Source: Silurus meridionalis (taxonomy: Eukaryota; Chordata; Actinopteri; Siluriformes; Siluridae). Taken from it: a DNA stretch of 64,000 nucleotides. Within the stretch, counting starts at the first letter, position 1; each line of letters starts with the position of its first letter. Position numbers and translations under genes: made by a program. Shown here in pieces: positions 47,051-60,499 of this stretch. The DNA is taken from positions 18,826,405 through 18,890,404 of the forward strand of contig NC_060901.1 of assembly GCF_014805685.1 (NCBI RefSeq), in the 5' to 3' direction. The notes under the pieces were generated by a model, which was not told where the DNA came from, did not search any database, and was given only the letters and a program-made list of their open reading frames with translations.

Positions 47051-47060
47051 GTCACGTGAC
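47051..47060. promoter_or_regulatory. Perfect CLEAR (TFEB/TFE3) palindrome
   Basis: GTCACGTGAC, the full 10-bp CLEAR consensus, lies 162 bp upstream of the atp6v1e1 ATG. A CCAAT box (GGCCAATCAG, 47079-47088) and a second E-box (GCACGTGG, 47103-47110) lie within 60 bp. TFEB activates lysosomal and V-ATPase genes through this motif, so the location is biologically apt. Occupancy is not shown here. Confidence 0.7.
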
Positions 47061-47189
47061 GCGCACTTCCTCATCCAGGGCCAATCAGGATTGTGATCGG
47101 GTGCACGTGGCCTATTTTAGTCACGCCCCAGATCAGAGTCATTTTGTCGTGATAGCAAACTGCCATCATAATTATTGTAACCACAATTT

Positions 47190-47660
47190 GGCAAAAGTAT
47201 GTGGACACCTGACCTTCACACCCATCTGAGAAAATCCATCTGGACAGATGTGTTATTGTGTGTTATAAAAAGGTCTTCCATCCTTCTGCGAAGTCTTTCC
47301 ACTAGATTTTTTCGTGGCATGTACGTAGTGATTAGTGATCATTCCACATTAGTGAGATCAGACAATGATGTTGAGGAGGATGTGAAAAAGTCTGATCTTT
47401 TGGTGGAGAATATGGTGTTCCAGTTCATTCCAAAGGTGTTCAGTGTGGTTGTGGAGGTCAGGGATCTAGCTCTGGAACAGAAATCCTGGCTGATTCTTCA
47501 GCCACCGTTTGCAGAACCACATTCAGACTGGAAGTCCATGCACTGATGGCATGACCTCTTCTGATGAAGATACTGAAATCTAGAAGCCTAATGGTGTCCT
47601 AATGGTGTCCACTTGATACCAAAGCTATTCTATTGGTCCTGGTGTCCATTAGAGTGAGAA
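47190..47660. repeat. Tc1-derived repeat between atp6v1e1 and ccdc167
   Basis: It starts 'ggcaaaagtatgtggacacc' and continues with a longer variant interior than other copies. A LINE 3' UTR fragment ('agtgagaactaacatgag') follows at about 47652-47735. Confidence 0.7.
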
Positions 47661-47994
47661 CTAACATGAGCACTGGAATGTAAGATTATAACTAATGATC
47701 TTTCTTCGATGTTTAGTTCTCCAGACGGTATAGTATTTATTATTTTATTTTAGACCTTTTTCATTTAATTAAATTCGATTTCAGTTCATTTACTTTTATT
47801 TTAGTTTATACCTGAGAACTTTGAGGAGTTTAAGAAGCGCAGTGTGGGGGACTGGCCGATAGATGCCGCTGTCGGGGTTTCTTTCTTTTCGCACGCTCTG
47901 AAAGGTGAAGGAAGAAGAATCGTCCAACACGTCAGACATTTTTTTTATTATAGTTATTACAATTATATCCTAGTATATTTTATAAGCTATCAGA

Positions 47995-49788
47995 ATGACA
48001 AAGACAAAAAATATAAAAAGGGAAAAGATTAGCGTTGCGACAGAGGTGAGTAAAATACGCCACGTTTTCCGTTTAGCATATACACACACACACACACACA
48101 TGACCGATCCGCCATGTTGGATTTCCACTGAGCGGCAGTAAATAATGGCAGGGTTATTTATCCGATAATGTCCAGTTTTTGGATTGCACGTACATGTTTT
48201 TGCATTTAAAATTAATAATTAACTTATTTTAAATCTGTATGTTGATGTATTTTTTTTTATGTTTATTGCTGCTCTGAACAGCGCAGGCGTTTTACTGCCA
48301 TCTACAGGCCGAAAGCGGTATAGCAGTCCAATTCAAACTAGACAAGGGGTGTAACAGTACATGTTAAAACTAAAAGAAAATGTTAAATAATGTTTTTGTT
48401 GTTCTGTATATTTTGTTCCATTTATTTATGGTCTAGACAACATATATTAGATGTACAAGTACATGATATAGCTACCAGATTTAAAACACACACACAGGTG
48501 AAGGTGGTCAAACTGGTATATTCTCTATGAGTTATAGAAAAAAAGTGAGTTTACAGAATTGTTATTTTAATGAAAAGTAATTAAGACACGCCAATAAAAA
48601 TAAATCTCAGAACTTAAGTAAGTGTAAGTTAAGCCAACTCAAAACATTTTCCCATCAGCTGGCTCAAATCTGAACTCAGACACTGGTCAACAAGTCCATT
48701 ATGGCCCCTGATTACACTCCAGACGACTGTTTACTCTCTTTATAACGCTTGCAGTGCTCGGACGTACGCTTCGGCTCATCATCTTGTTGTATGGTGAAGT
48801 CGGACGTCAGACGGAATTACATGGAGTTAAATTATGAAATGGTAGCCATGTTAGTTCCGGATTGCTTTTACTTGCCGAAACCTTCCCTGCTCCAAAACAA
48901 CCCCAAACCACCTCCATGTCCTTTTTCCTCAACAAGTGTTAGAGGACACGTACTCAGCTATTGATTGTTTAAACACTAAATGTCACAAAGGACAGTGGAT
49001 GGGTCTAGATGTAAATATCAGATGAAAAAGTAAGCAGAAATTGTAGTGACTGATTAGGTAGGATGCCCTTTTCCAGAACAACTTTAGTAATAGAATAGCG
49101 GCGATCAAAAATACCTGTTCAGTGCTTAAGAACACCATCATTCTGTTAGACAGAAGTACTTACAGTCCCCTCCAAAAGTATTGGAACAACCTAGCTTTTT
49201 TTTGGGGTCCTGTAAATAGCTCTCTGGCTTTGGTTTTTTTTTTTTTGCTCCAGACATGTATAGCAAAAAAGCCAACATGATTCCTAGTGAAACTAAATCG
49301 CAGTGCTACAACAAGAGCTTCAGCTAGATATACTGTAGGAAGCATTAAGCGTATTTTTCTTGTCCTAGATTGACCGTGTTGAGGAGCAGCGACTGAAGTG
49401 GCAGGGCAGTCTGGAGAAGGCCGAATTCAGACATCGGCGTGAGCAGCTCTCAGGTGAAGACAGGTACACAAGCACAGAGCGCACAGCGTGATAATGACTG
49501 TCACGCCAAGGCGTGTAACTCTCACACGTGTTTTCCACAGACAGGCCCTCGAGGACGAAATGGCGCTCATGAACGAGAGGATACAAAAATATGGTAATGT
49601 CAAAGACATTTCAGTACATTTTAGTCGTGGTATAGAAAACCCGTGTGAAGACGATTCGACGTGTATGCTGCATCTGTGTTGCAGAGAAGGAGCTTGCGGA
49701 TTTGCGGGGAGAGAACAGGAGGAACATGATGCTCTCCGTAGCCGTGCTGGCCATCAGTGCTCTTTTCTATTACTCCTTTATTTATTGA
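47995..49788 (+). CDS. ccdc167: Coiled-coil domain-containing protein 167, four exons
   Basis: Small tail-anchored coiled-coil protein of poorly known function. Coding exons 47995-48045, 49369-49463, 49541-49593 and 49685-49788 total 303 nt, 100 aa (human 97). The start MTKTKNIKREKISVATEID aligns with human MTKKKRENLGVALEID. A coiled coil follows, then YEKELADLRGENRRNMMLSV, nearly identical to the human [20 protein letters not shown]. A C-terminal transmembrane helix of about 20 residues ends FYYSFIY. Introns are GT-AG in phase. It is divergent from atp6v1e1 with about 1.1 kb between start codons. The paralogue question was not examined. Confidence 0.92.
48046..49368. other. ccdc167 intron 1
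   Basis: 1.3-kb intron with a short (CA)n at 48086-48100, a possible retroposon-derived segment near 48290 and no other exon that I could support. Confidence 0.5.
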
Positions 49789-50610
49789 GGACCCCTGCAG
49801 CGATGCCTGCTGCCTTGGCATGTCATCCGTCTCCTGTTTATAGAAGCTGGTAGTAAAATGCGTTTTTTTTAATATAATATACACACAAGGGCTTTAGAAA
49901 CGTGATGCAGGGTGACGAGGTTCAAATCCATCTCAGTGGTGTTATAGCAGGAGATCTTCCCCTCGTGCTATACAGCAGGTTCAGGTGAAAAAGGGAAAAA
50001 TGTATTTGTAGCGCATCCGAAGACACACTACACAACCACATATGATTGTGGAAAAGTATTAGAAAATCTTAGAAAAAAACATATTAAAAGCAAATGAATT
50101 GAATTTATGACGTTCCGAAATCATTGTAATGGTAATATTTTAACTTTTGGGCATTGTTGGGGTGTACAAACTATTGCACACGACTATGGCTTGTCTTGGT
50201 TGGGAAAAAGATTGTAGTATAATCATGTGCACGTGTATAATTCTCACCCAAACCTACATTTGTAGATGTTTGTATATTGAATACTGTATATATTTAAGGT
50301 TCTGGGTTTTATCATTTCTTTTTTTTTTATAAAATAGTTTTTGCATATAAATCATTTGGTGTCACATTTATCACTTACCTTATAGCAGCCATACAAACAT
50401 AACAGCTAAAACAGAGTGTCATGTTACAGAGAAACTCTGTCCCAAAGATTTACCTGTGGTGGAAAACCTCAGAGACTCCTTCAATTGAGATCCGTTTTCC
50501 TACAGTCCATCAAATGATATCCAGCATGTTTGAATTCTCGGATCCGATTGGTCAGAAGGTGTGGTTTAGCTTCGTATCGTACTTAATCTTCGTCAGGCAG
50601 GAGACGCACT
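49789..50610. other. Intergenic between ccdc167 and snap91
   Basis: No gene seen. This is the likely 3' UTR of ccdc167 followed by AT-rich DNA. Confidence 0.4.
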
Positions 50611-50955
50611 ATGTGTCCAAAATTATTGGAACACCTGCCGTAAGTCTAGTTTTATAACGCGCCAAAAAGTGGCACGCACAGGCACAGGGAGCACCAACCT
50701 TCATAATTCCTGTATACATCGGGAGCTGTTCAACTGGTGCCATTCTGACCTTCAACGTCCTTCACATTGCTCCTGTGCACTGAGCCAGCTCCATAGCTCA
50801 AAATGGATTGAAGTAGGAAGTTCTTGAGTAAACTGCTCAAGAATTGCATCTCAGGCCTCTCCACAAATCTAGTGGAACTTCTTCAAAGAAGAGTGGAGGT
50901 TATCATAAGAGCAAATGGCAACTTAATGTGTTGAAAAACCATATGTTATATGACT
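50610..50955. repeat. Tc1-derived repeat
   Basis: It starts 'actatgtgtccaaaattatt' and includes 'gctcctgtgcactgagccag' and 'aaatctagtggaacttcttc'. Confidence 0.75.
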
Positions 50956-51021
50956 GTAGGTGAATCTTCCAACATGCATTGACCAAATCCTGTCTCGTAC
51001 TCGCTGAGGGGTTTTCCAGGT

Positions 51022-52278
51022 AACTTTATTGCATTTCAACAGGACTTACATGCACAGAAGTGTATTGGGACAAAGGGAGGGAGTTTATTACATCCAAAAA
51101 AAAAATATATATATATGAAGATACACCAAAAAAAAGTAAAGAAAAATAAACCAACCAGCACATCCACTGTTAATATAAAGTCTCTCTACCAACCCCCTTT
51201 TTTCTTTTTTTTTTTTTTTTTTTTTTAAATACACATATTTCCAAAACGCCACTGTGGTCATTATTATGGACTGGTGGTGAAACCCAAATCATAAACCTGT
51301 CATGCTTCGGTTTTTCGAACCAAACGAGCCGTCGTGCTCTTGTGCACTACCCACTATTCACTCCAAGGTGCCACTGAACAGATCTAGATTCCATTGAGGG
51401 GCAGAAATCCAGGGGTCTGCGGTACAACCGGAAATCTTTTGCACCACCTCTTTTAATACAATGCACATAACTAAAAATAGATTGATTTTTTTGTTTTGTT
51501 TGTTTTCTCCTCTAAAATAAATGCTAAAGAGAAAATAATCTAAATGCATATCTTTTGCTAGTCAGGGCTCACGCCGTCGAGCGTGTAGCTGACAGAAAAG
51601 GAACGGTCGGAGAAAACGGAATACGGAGATGCTACAACAAACGTCCGTAAACTTTAGGTTCATCCGAATATGGTCCCGCAAGCTGTATATAAGAGCTAGA
51701 CAATTAATACTTAAATGACAACAATGTGAGCCCAGTGATATGTACCACACCGAAAACACGTTACACTACACATCTGCTTGGGTTCCTCACAGGAAAAAGA
51801 AATAAAAACCCAAAGGAGCACACAGCCGTCGTTGCAGATGTACAAGGGTGCATCCATCAATACCTTTTTTTTGTTTGTTTGTTTTAAATGGGTTTTTTAG
51901 TATAGCCTGGAAACATTAAAATACGCGCACACACACATATACGTTATCACTTTCACAGATTCGTAATACAACATTGGACAGAAAGAGATTGAGTGAGGGA
52001 GGGAGGGAAGAGATGGGGAGAAGCCTGATCTAAAAGGAAATGCACACGTTCCTTTTTCCTCAGGGTTCCTCATGGTCGCTGACTTGCTCTAATGAGAGAA
52101 AAGCAAGCAAGAAAGAAAGAAAAATTAAAAAAGGCAAAAGCAAGAAATGAAAAGTTTAAAAGGGAAGAAAAAAAAACAGCTTAGTTCATTTTAATATTCG
52201 TAGTGAATGCGCTGTTGATGAAATGATTCCTTTAAGAAAAAAAGGGAAGAACCAGGCATGGATCTACCTGATGGTGGC
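51022..52278 (-). other. Probable 3' UTR of snap91
   Basis: TTTATT at 51022-51027 gives AATAAA on the coding strand, about 1.25 kb after the stop. Long 3' UTRs are usual for this neuronal gene. No competing coding frame is convincing in the interval. Confidence 0.5.
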
Positions 52279-55200
52279 CTATAGGAAGTCCTTGATGTTC
52301 AGGTCAGCAAGGGGATCTTTAGGAGGAGGAGGCTTCCTGGGGCTCTGGGTCATTCCAGAAGACATCTGTAGAGGAAAGAAGATACCTTGACCCCTGCTCA
52401 TGTTTGGTTGTTCCTCAAACTGGTGCAAGAAGTGTACAGTTGTAAAGAAAGTTTCTGTATGTTATCGCTTTCCTTTTCCCCCTAAGAACAAAGACCCAAA
52501 ATAGTGTTCCAGCATGATGATGACAGAAGCATAGGTTTACAAGGTGAGCTCGATGACATGGGTTTTGTTGTGAAGGTTGAAGTGGCAGTGGACCACCTCA
52601 ACCCCATAGAACATCTGCAGACCTCCTGACTTCCACAACATCAGTGTCTGGTCTATTTTTTTATATTTACAGCATTCCGTTATCCGAAGCGACTTACATG
52701 TTAGTAAGTAAAAAGGATGGAAGGAAATACAGAGAAAGAATGAATGAATGGGAACGATCAACAAAGATAAAACAAGCAAGAAAGAAAGCATAAAAGAAAC
52801 ATTACATTAAGGGCCTTGCTCGGGGCCCAGGAGTGGCGGCTTGGTGTGGCTGGGATTTAAACTCATGACTTTTGCCAATGCCTTAACCACTAAGCTACCA
52901 CCTATATAAGTGCTATAAGGCTTAGAATTGTGCACATGCGGGTGGGTGTGGGCATGTTTGGGTGGTGACGTTACCGGTGCCGCAGGTGCTCCTGCAGCAG
53001 GAAACTGCGGTCTCATCATAGGCTGCTGAGGGAACATCATGGGAGAAGCTCCTGCTGCACCGGGCTGCATGTGACAGAACAGAGCGTGAGACACGTGTAC
53101 ACTTTCATCCAAACACGAGCACTCGGGAAGACACACGTACACGTTCTTACCATGCCAAACGGCAACGAAGGCCTCATGAGAGGAGAGACCGTGGAGGGCA
53201 CAGACTATAACGGCCGTGTGTTTATAAGGGAGGGAAGTGGAAATTAATACAAAATGAACTACACAACCAACAAAAAAACCACACAAAAGATAAAACAAGA
53301 AAAGGGGAACATTTATCTCCATCTCTACCAGCACAAGAGCGCAATGTCTCGGAATGAGTCTGATGTTCATGCATGTTTGGATTCCTAGTGAAGGAAAGTT
53401 CGCAAGCCAAACCCGAATCATCGGAATCACACACCTAAGATCAAAATATTAAGACACATATTGGGTTTCCCTCAAACCTGGACAATACACAATTGTGTTA
53501 GATGTATGTGGCTGCAGCTGCATGAAATTCTCCCTTCACTGGGTCTCCTAACTAGGAGGAAAAAAGTTAAAAAAAAATTGGAAAAAAAGGAAGAAAAGCT
53601 TAAACAAAAATTGGAGAAAAAGATGAAAAGTTTAAAGAAAAATTGGAGAAAAGGAAGAAAAGTTTAAACAAAAATTGGAGAAAAGGATGAAAAGTTTAAA
53701 GAAAAATTGGGGGAAAGGAAGAAAAGTTTAAACAAAAATTGGAGAAAAGGATGAAAAGTTTAAAGAAAAATTGGGGGAAAGGAAGAAAAGTTTAAACAAA
53801 AATTGGAGAAAAGGATGAAAAGTTTAAAGAAAAATTGGGGGAAAGGAAGAAAAGTTTAAACAAAAATTTGAGAAAAGGAAGAAAAGTTTAAAGAAAAAGA
53901 AGGAAGAGAAATTAAAATAAAGGATAAAGAAAAGACAAACGCGAGGATGAAAAATTAAAGATGAAAGATGCTGTACATCTAATTAAATGATTCCACGAGG
54001 GGATCATGTTAATGTTTCACGCTGACTGCACCCCAGACTTCACCTCAACTTACACCACTTTATTAACACCGTTGCCATTGAATGAGCTACAAATCTCCAC
54101 AAAATCTAGTGAAGCATCGTCCCAGAAGAGTGGAGTTAATACTGTTATTAGAAGAGGAAGACTGAATGGGGTGTTTAAAAAAACATACTAATGTTATGCT
54201 CAAGTGACCAAACTTTTATCCATTACATGTTACATTTAAGTAATAATCATAAATACATTCAATAAAATATTCAGGATATTTTATTCCTCATTTAAAGCTT
54301 AGAGAAATGTGTAAGAAGTGAGTAATTAAAAATACTTGCTAGTTTTTTCTCAACAGATTTACCGAAAGCTCCTACAGATTTGTATATCCCAGTCATTCCA
54401 TATGTGATCAGCTTGTAGAATTCTCCAGAAACGTCGGAGGAAAGCGGGTCATGTGAGTGACCCTATCACATGCCATGCCACCCCAAGCCATGCTGCACTA
54501 CACCATGCTCCAAGACGAAACACCACAACACAACATTTACCATGGGCATGCCCCAGCTAGGGGCTGCTACCTGCGCTTGCCAGTTCGCCCCTCCTGCTGC
54601 TTCGCCCCTGAGAGACAGCAAGAGAGAAGAATGAGAATGAGGGAAGAGTAAAAAGAGGTGCGGGAGGAAAAAAAGGATGATCGTTTGTCTGAGAAAGTTG
54701 ACTTACTGTTTCTGGGCCCCCATTCCCAGATCTGGAAGAGAGTGACACATGAATTACACATGGTTTAATAATCAAATAATCGATTAATAATACACACAGA
54801 AGCTGGACATTACATCATGATTAACACTATATGGACAAAAGTTTGTGGACACCTGAGCATAAGATGTTCTGGTATGCTCTCAATGTTCTACTAGATTTCT
54901 GGAAACTTGTTCATTCTTGCCCACAGTTTGTGTGGGGGAGCTGCATTTGGTTGGAAAAATCAGGTGTCCCAATAATTTTGTCCACTGTTTTGATTCTGAT
55001 TAATTTTTTTATTTGTGATGTTGTGAAGTTGTGAGTGACGACTCTGATGTGATGCTCTGACACTGGAGATTCCTTCCAAAAAACATCACAGAAAACTGAT
55101 CTTAAAATGATACTAATGAATAAAAGATATAAATAATACTTTAAAACGTTGATATTAAATGGATAAAAGATATTAAGATACTTTGTATCACTTAAACTGT

Positions 55201-55743
55201 TTTTATTTTTGTTTATTTATTTTTTGTTTTTATTTTCCAATCATAATCGAGGATTTAACCACATTATGAATATATACGTTTTGTACGTAGGTTGTGCGCT
55301 GGACTGAAACTCACTTCCAGCTAAACTAGCCATCGTAGAGTCCAGATCTCCTCCCACTGGTTTAACTGGTGAGGGTGCCATGGGTGCTGCTGCAGCTGGC
55401 TGAGGGGCCATGGCTGGCATCAGCATATCCCCCAAACCACCAAACGCTGTAGAACAAAAGACAGAATCCATAAAAGATTCAAAAGATTTCATTTCTACAC
55501 CAATCATGACACTGACAGCAAAAGTGTTACAGCGTTCAGACTAAACACTGAGAATTTACCGTTACCGGTGTAAGAAAAAAAAAATATAATAATAATACAG
55601 ACACCCAATACAGGAGCACCAACACCACTCCACAGCACATTACTGATAATACACACACCAGTATCACAACATCCACTGACAAATTCTGTCCTTTCATTGC
55701 ACTCCATTACTGTGTTCAATATATAAATATATAATATAATATA

Positions 55744-55817
<74 letters not shown>

Positions 55818-57779
55818 ATATCAGTTGGTTCTTCATGCATGCATTTCAATCATCTACCCATTGAGTGTTTTATCATTCGGCCATCTTTTCATCCATACAT
55901 CTTTTCTTATTCCATCCATTTTGACTATCTGTCCATTTATTGTTTCATCCAACCAGCTATTCATCCTTAAATCCATCCATTTTAAACATGGATAAATGTC
56001 TAAAACATGTATTTGTCTATTCATTGATTCATCATCCATCCATCCAGTCATCTATATATTCATACATACATATGTCAATCAGTCCATCTACCATATATCC
56101 ACTGTTTCATAATCCTTGCATCCACCCACTGCATTGACCTATCATTCATCCATTCATCCATCCTTCCACCAATCTATTCATTCACCATCTATCCATAGTT
56201 TAATCCATGCATCCATTTATCCATCTATCCTTTCCCCGTCTATCCATTTTAACCATCAATCCATTCATTGTTTCATCATCCACCCATCCTACCATCCATC
56301 TATCTGTTGTTTCATAATCCATCCATCAATCCATTTCAACCTTCTATTCATTCATTGTTTCATCATCCATCCATCCTACCATCTATCTATTCATCCATCC
56401 ATCCATCCATCCATCCATCCATCCATCCATCCATCCATTTCATCAATCTATCAATTTATTTTTTTATCACTCACCCGTTCTTCCATTCTATCTATTCACC
56501 TATATATCTATATATCTGTTGTATAATAATCCATTGATTCATCTATCCATTTATGGTTTCAACATCCAGCCATCCTTCCATCTATTTTTTTATTGATCCA
56601 TCCATCCATTTATCCATTTTCACAATCTTTCCATTTATAGTTTCAACATCTTGCCATCCTTCCATTTATTTAGTTACCCATTTTTTTGTAATTCATGCAT
56701 CTATCCACCCATTTATCCATTTCAAACATCTATCTATTCAATATGTCACCACCCAGCCACACTTCTACCCATCCATTTATCCATTTCTCCATTTTCATCA
56801 TCTATCCATTTATGGTTTCAACATCCAGCCATTCATTTTTTCAGTCCACCATTTATTAATTGTTTTGTAATTAATGCATCCATCCATCCATTTCAATCAT
56901 CTATCAATTTATTGTTTCATCTTCATCTATGATTTCATCTTGTCACTAATGTACTTAATACATCAATCCACTGTTTCATTATTTTCATGCCTCTATCATA
57001 AGCCTCCCTTCCATCTATCCATTCATCCATTTTTCCATTCCATCCATTAAATCAATAAATCTTTAATTCCAATGATTTAATACAGTGCAGTTCTTCCAGC
57101 TCATCCAAGCCATTACATTCCAATCAGTTTAACATCCTTACACTTCTATCCAGCCAACCATCCAGTATTTCATCAACAGCTTTTTCTATCCATCCAAACT
57201 AATCCCATCAGCTGGAGTGGACAGAAATATACCCACAGGTTTAGGCATGTTTAAACAGTCTGACTTGCAGACTTCTCTACTCAGTTACTGTCACAGAGCC
57301 AGGGCTGAATATTTTACTGCAATGCAGTCATGTACTGTGAAAGAACAGCTTGTGTAGGAGCATCAGGACTCACCGTAGCACAGGAGGAAGCAAGCAATGA
57401 CCCAGACCAAAATTGGAGAGAGCGAGAGAGAGATATGGGGAGACGAGGTGAAAGAAATCATGGCAGAAGCATAGAAGATAAATAAACCAGTAGAACAATG
57501 AGACGAATGAAAACATGGGCAAAGAAAAATAAAAATGGTAGGGACATGATCCAAAGCGAAATTGGCATAACAGGAGAAAGAGTGAGGTGAAAAAAAGAGA
57601 GAAAGCAGTACAGAGGAATTCAGCATTAAGCAGGAACTTTAAAATACACAAATGGCAGTGCATTTCTTGGCATGGACAGTGAACAGACAGCTTGGCTTCA
57701 CCCACTCTGACACACTATGAGATTATACTGTAAACACACTGACTCAACTCACGCTATCATGAGCTCTTAAAAACAGTGT

Positions 57780-57831
<52 letters not shown>

Positions 57832-60456
57832 CGTACAAGTCGATACCACGATGTGATGCACACACTACACACTGTGGCTCAAATGGACTTCACAGGACAC
57901 ATTACTTGCAAGTGGATAAGAAGCGAATGGACAGTACCTCCCATTAGATCTCCTCCTGAAGATGTTGCCGGTGCCGGAGGTGTGGGTTGGCCGTTGCCTG
58001 CACCTGCAGAGTCTGGAGGACCGCATCACAGAAAGAATCCACGCAGCATGAGGGCAGAGAACGGTTAACAATGAACCATCGGCGAGACACTGAGAGGAAA
58101 CCCCAGAGACACAAAGATCAAGTGTCAATCACACACAGCAAGGACATCTTTCACTTTAATGTGAGCAAACTCCAACACACAGCTGAATTACACACGCAGT
58201 TCAACCTAGAGGCAGGCAAAACCTTTAACAATTCAAAAGTTGCTGGCACCCAGACAAGGTTTTTTTTAGGTTAAACGTTCCATGTGAGCACCAAGTCAAA
58301 GAGAAAGCATCCAAAATCGCTGTGTTCCACTGTAAGTCGTAAGTCGTCATTTCCGATTTCAGAACCAAAACACGGAACGGTCTTTTCAACCTCGAGTTCA
58401 GCAAGTGGCATGAAATCCAAATGGCCGTTTACAGCATCAAGAGTAAACACAAAAGCATCTCCAATCATTAAACGTGTTACTATTCTAGTCATATGGACTA
58501 TATGGCCAAAGGTATTGGTACACCTGACTTTCCATTAACATGTGGTACTTTCACAAGCTGTTCAACTCACAGTTGTATCGGACGTCTGTAGATGTGTTGG
58601 CATATACATTTCCTTTGGACCCAAACCTGTTCTTCAGTGAAGATGCATGGGTTGGAGTAGCAAATCTTGTTGACGCCCCTTTTTTCTAAATGAGCACAAA
58701 TCTCTACAAAATCTAGTGGAACATCTTTCCAGAATATTGGAGGTTATTATAACATAAAAAGGGACTAATTGTGGAATGGGGAAGTTTCAAAAAGCTAAAT
58801 CTTATGCCTAGGTGTCCACAAACTTTTGGCCCTATAGGGTATCTATTAAATCTTTGACACTTCCTATACACCATCATCCACATTTAATTTTCCCACTTTG
58901 AGCTTGGAAATGACGCACTTCTAAATTCAAGGAATGCAGCAACAAATCGAACCCCAACCTGAAGCACCCGAGCAACTCCCGACCGAATCCTGAGCCGCAC
59001 CAACGTCCAGCCAGCTCGCAGGGGCCGAGAGAGCAGCGGGAGGTGGGCTGAACACATCTGCAGTGCGAACATGAAGGAAAGTTTGTTCACGATTCATTTC
59101 TGTGGGATCGTTCATCAATCAAGAAAAAAAAAGGAAAGAAATTTGGAACAGAAGCTGTTAAAGTCACGAGTCATGGAAAAAAGGTTGGAAGAGGCTTCTG
59201 AAATGGCTTCAGTGAAAGTTTGGAAAGCCAGAGAAAGCTCCATTTGATCAGCCAGAGAATAAAGGAGTCTTTAGGGAAAACCTCATACCTGATGAAAAGA
59301 GGTCTAGACTGGGAGCACACTCAGATTTGGGTTGAGCTGGTTGAGGCATGGAATCAAAAAAACCTGGGGAGGGGGCAAGGAAATGCTCAATGCACATGGA
59401 CACACACTTGAGGGGAAAAAAACGAATTTTTAAAACGCAATACGAGATAAAGAAGAGGAAAAAGTTATTGTGATTGGTCGATCGATCCAAACCGAACTAT
59501 ATATATACATACATTAAAACACAAACTTTAACTCATTTGATTAGAAGTCAAACAAGAAGAGAGTCGTTTTCTTCAAAGGGCGAAGAATCTGCTCAAATCA
59601 AACCTCCTTTATGGAACATGTGGCACTCAGGAATGTCACACAAGGGCACGAGTCATAATTTACCACTAAACAGATCTATCGTGGGAGCCGCAGGGGCTGC
59701 AGCGTTGGGCGTGCTGGGGGCGAACGGGGTCTGAGTGGTGGCAGGTGAGACGCTGCCGAATAATGAGGCGCTGCTCTCCGCAGGCTGCATGGAGAACATG
59801 TCCAGCTGTGGGGAAATAGTCGCAAAATCCGCAGCTGGTGCAAACGGGTCTTGATGAGAGGACAAAGGGAATAACGGAAATTGTAAAAAAAAAAATACAA
59901 AAATTCAAAAGTGAGAAGTGAAATGCCAGTGTTGAAATGTATTTCTATCATAAACGTATAAAATGGATATAACAGATTTGATATGATCACAGAGAGACAA
60001 AACACTTCTCATGTCCCCAAAAAAATGACTCGTCCAAAACATTTGCACTATGTGGTCAAAAGTATGCGGACACCCGAGCATCATAGCAGTGCTTTTTTGA
60101 ACATCCTGTTCTCTTCTGAGAAGATGTTCTTCTAGATTTGTGTAGATGTTTTACCTCATTCAGCTACAAGGGTTTAGTAGTAGTGTTTATAGATCTATAG
60201 AAGGCCACTAAAGCTCTTCCACTCCAACCTATATCTTCATGGAGCTAAATAAACGGAAACTTTCATGCACCCCTATCCAAGAATGTCCTACACAATTTTG
60301 TGCCTTCAACTTTGTAGATCCAGTGTGAGAAAATCCATATATAGCATACGGAAAAAAACAGATGTCCCAATACTTTTGTCCATGTAGTGTATTAGCAAAA
60401 TGATAACAGAAGTTTATGTCCTGTAATATAGTATTAACAGGGCAAACACAACACAC

Positions 60457-60499
<43 letters not shown>

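Noticed and set aside
53555..53925. CRISPR-like regular repeats
   Set aside because: Head-to-tail units with no unique spacers in a eukaryotic intron: a minisatellite.
56116..56932. His/Pro/Ser/Ile-rich frames of up to 136 codons
   Set aside because: Translations of a degenerate CATC satellite.
57363..57705. Minus-strand Phe/Leu/Ser-rich frames in a snap91 intron
   Set aside because: No homology recognised, and no splice sites in phase with the neighbouring snap91 exons, which already join correctly without it.
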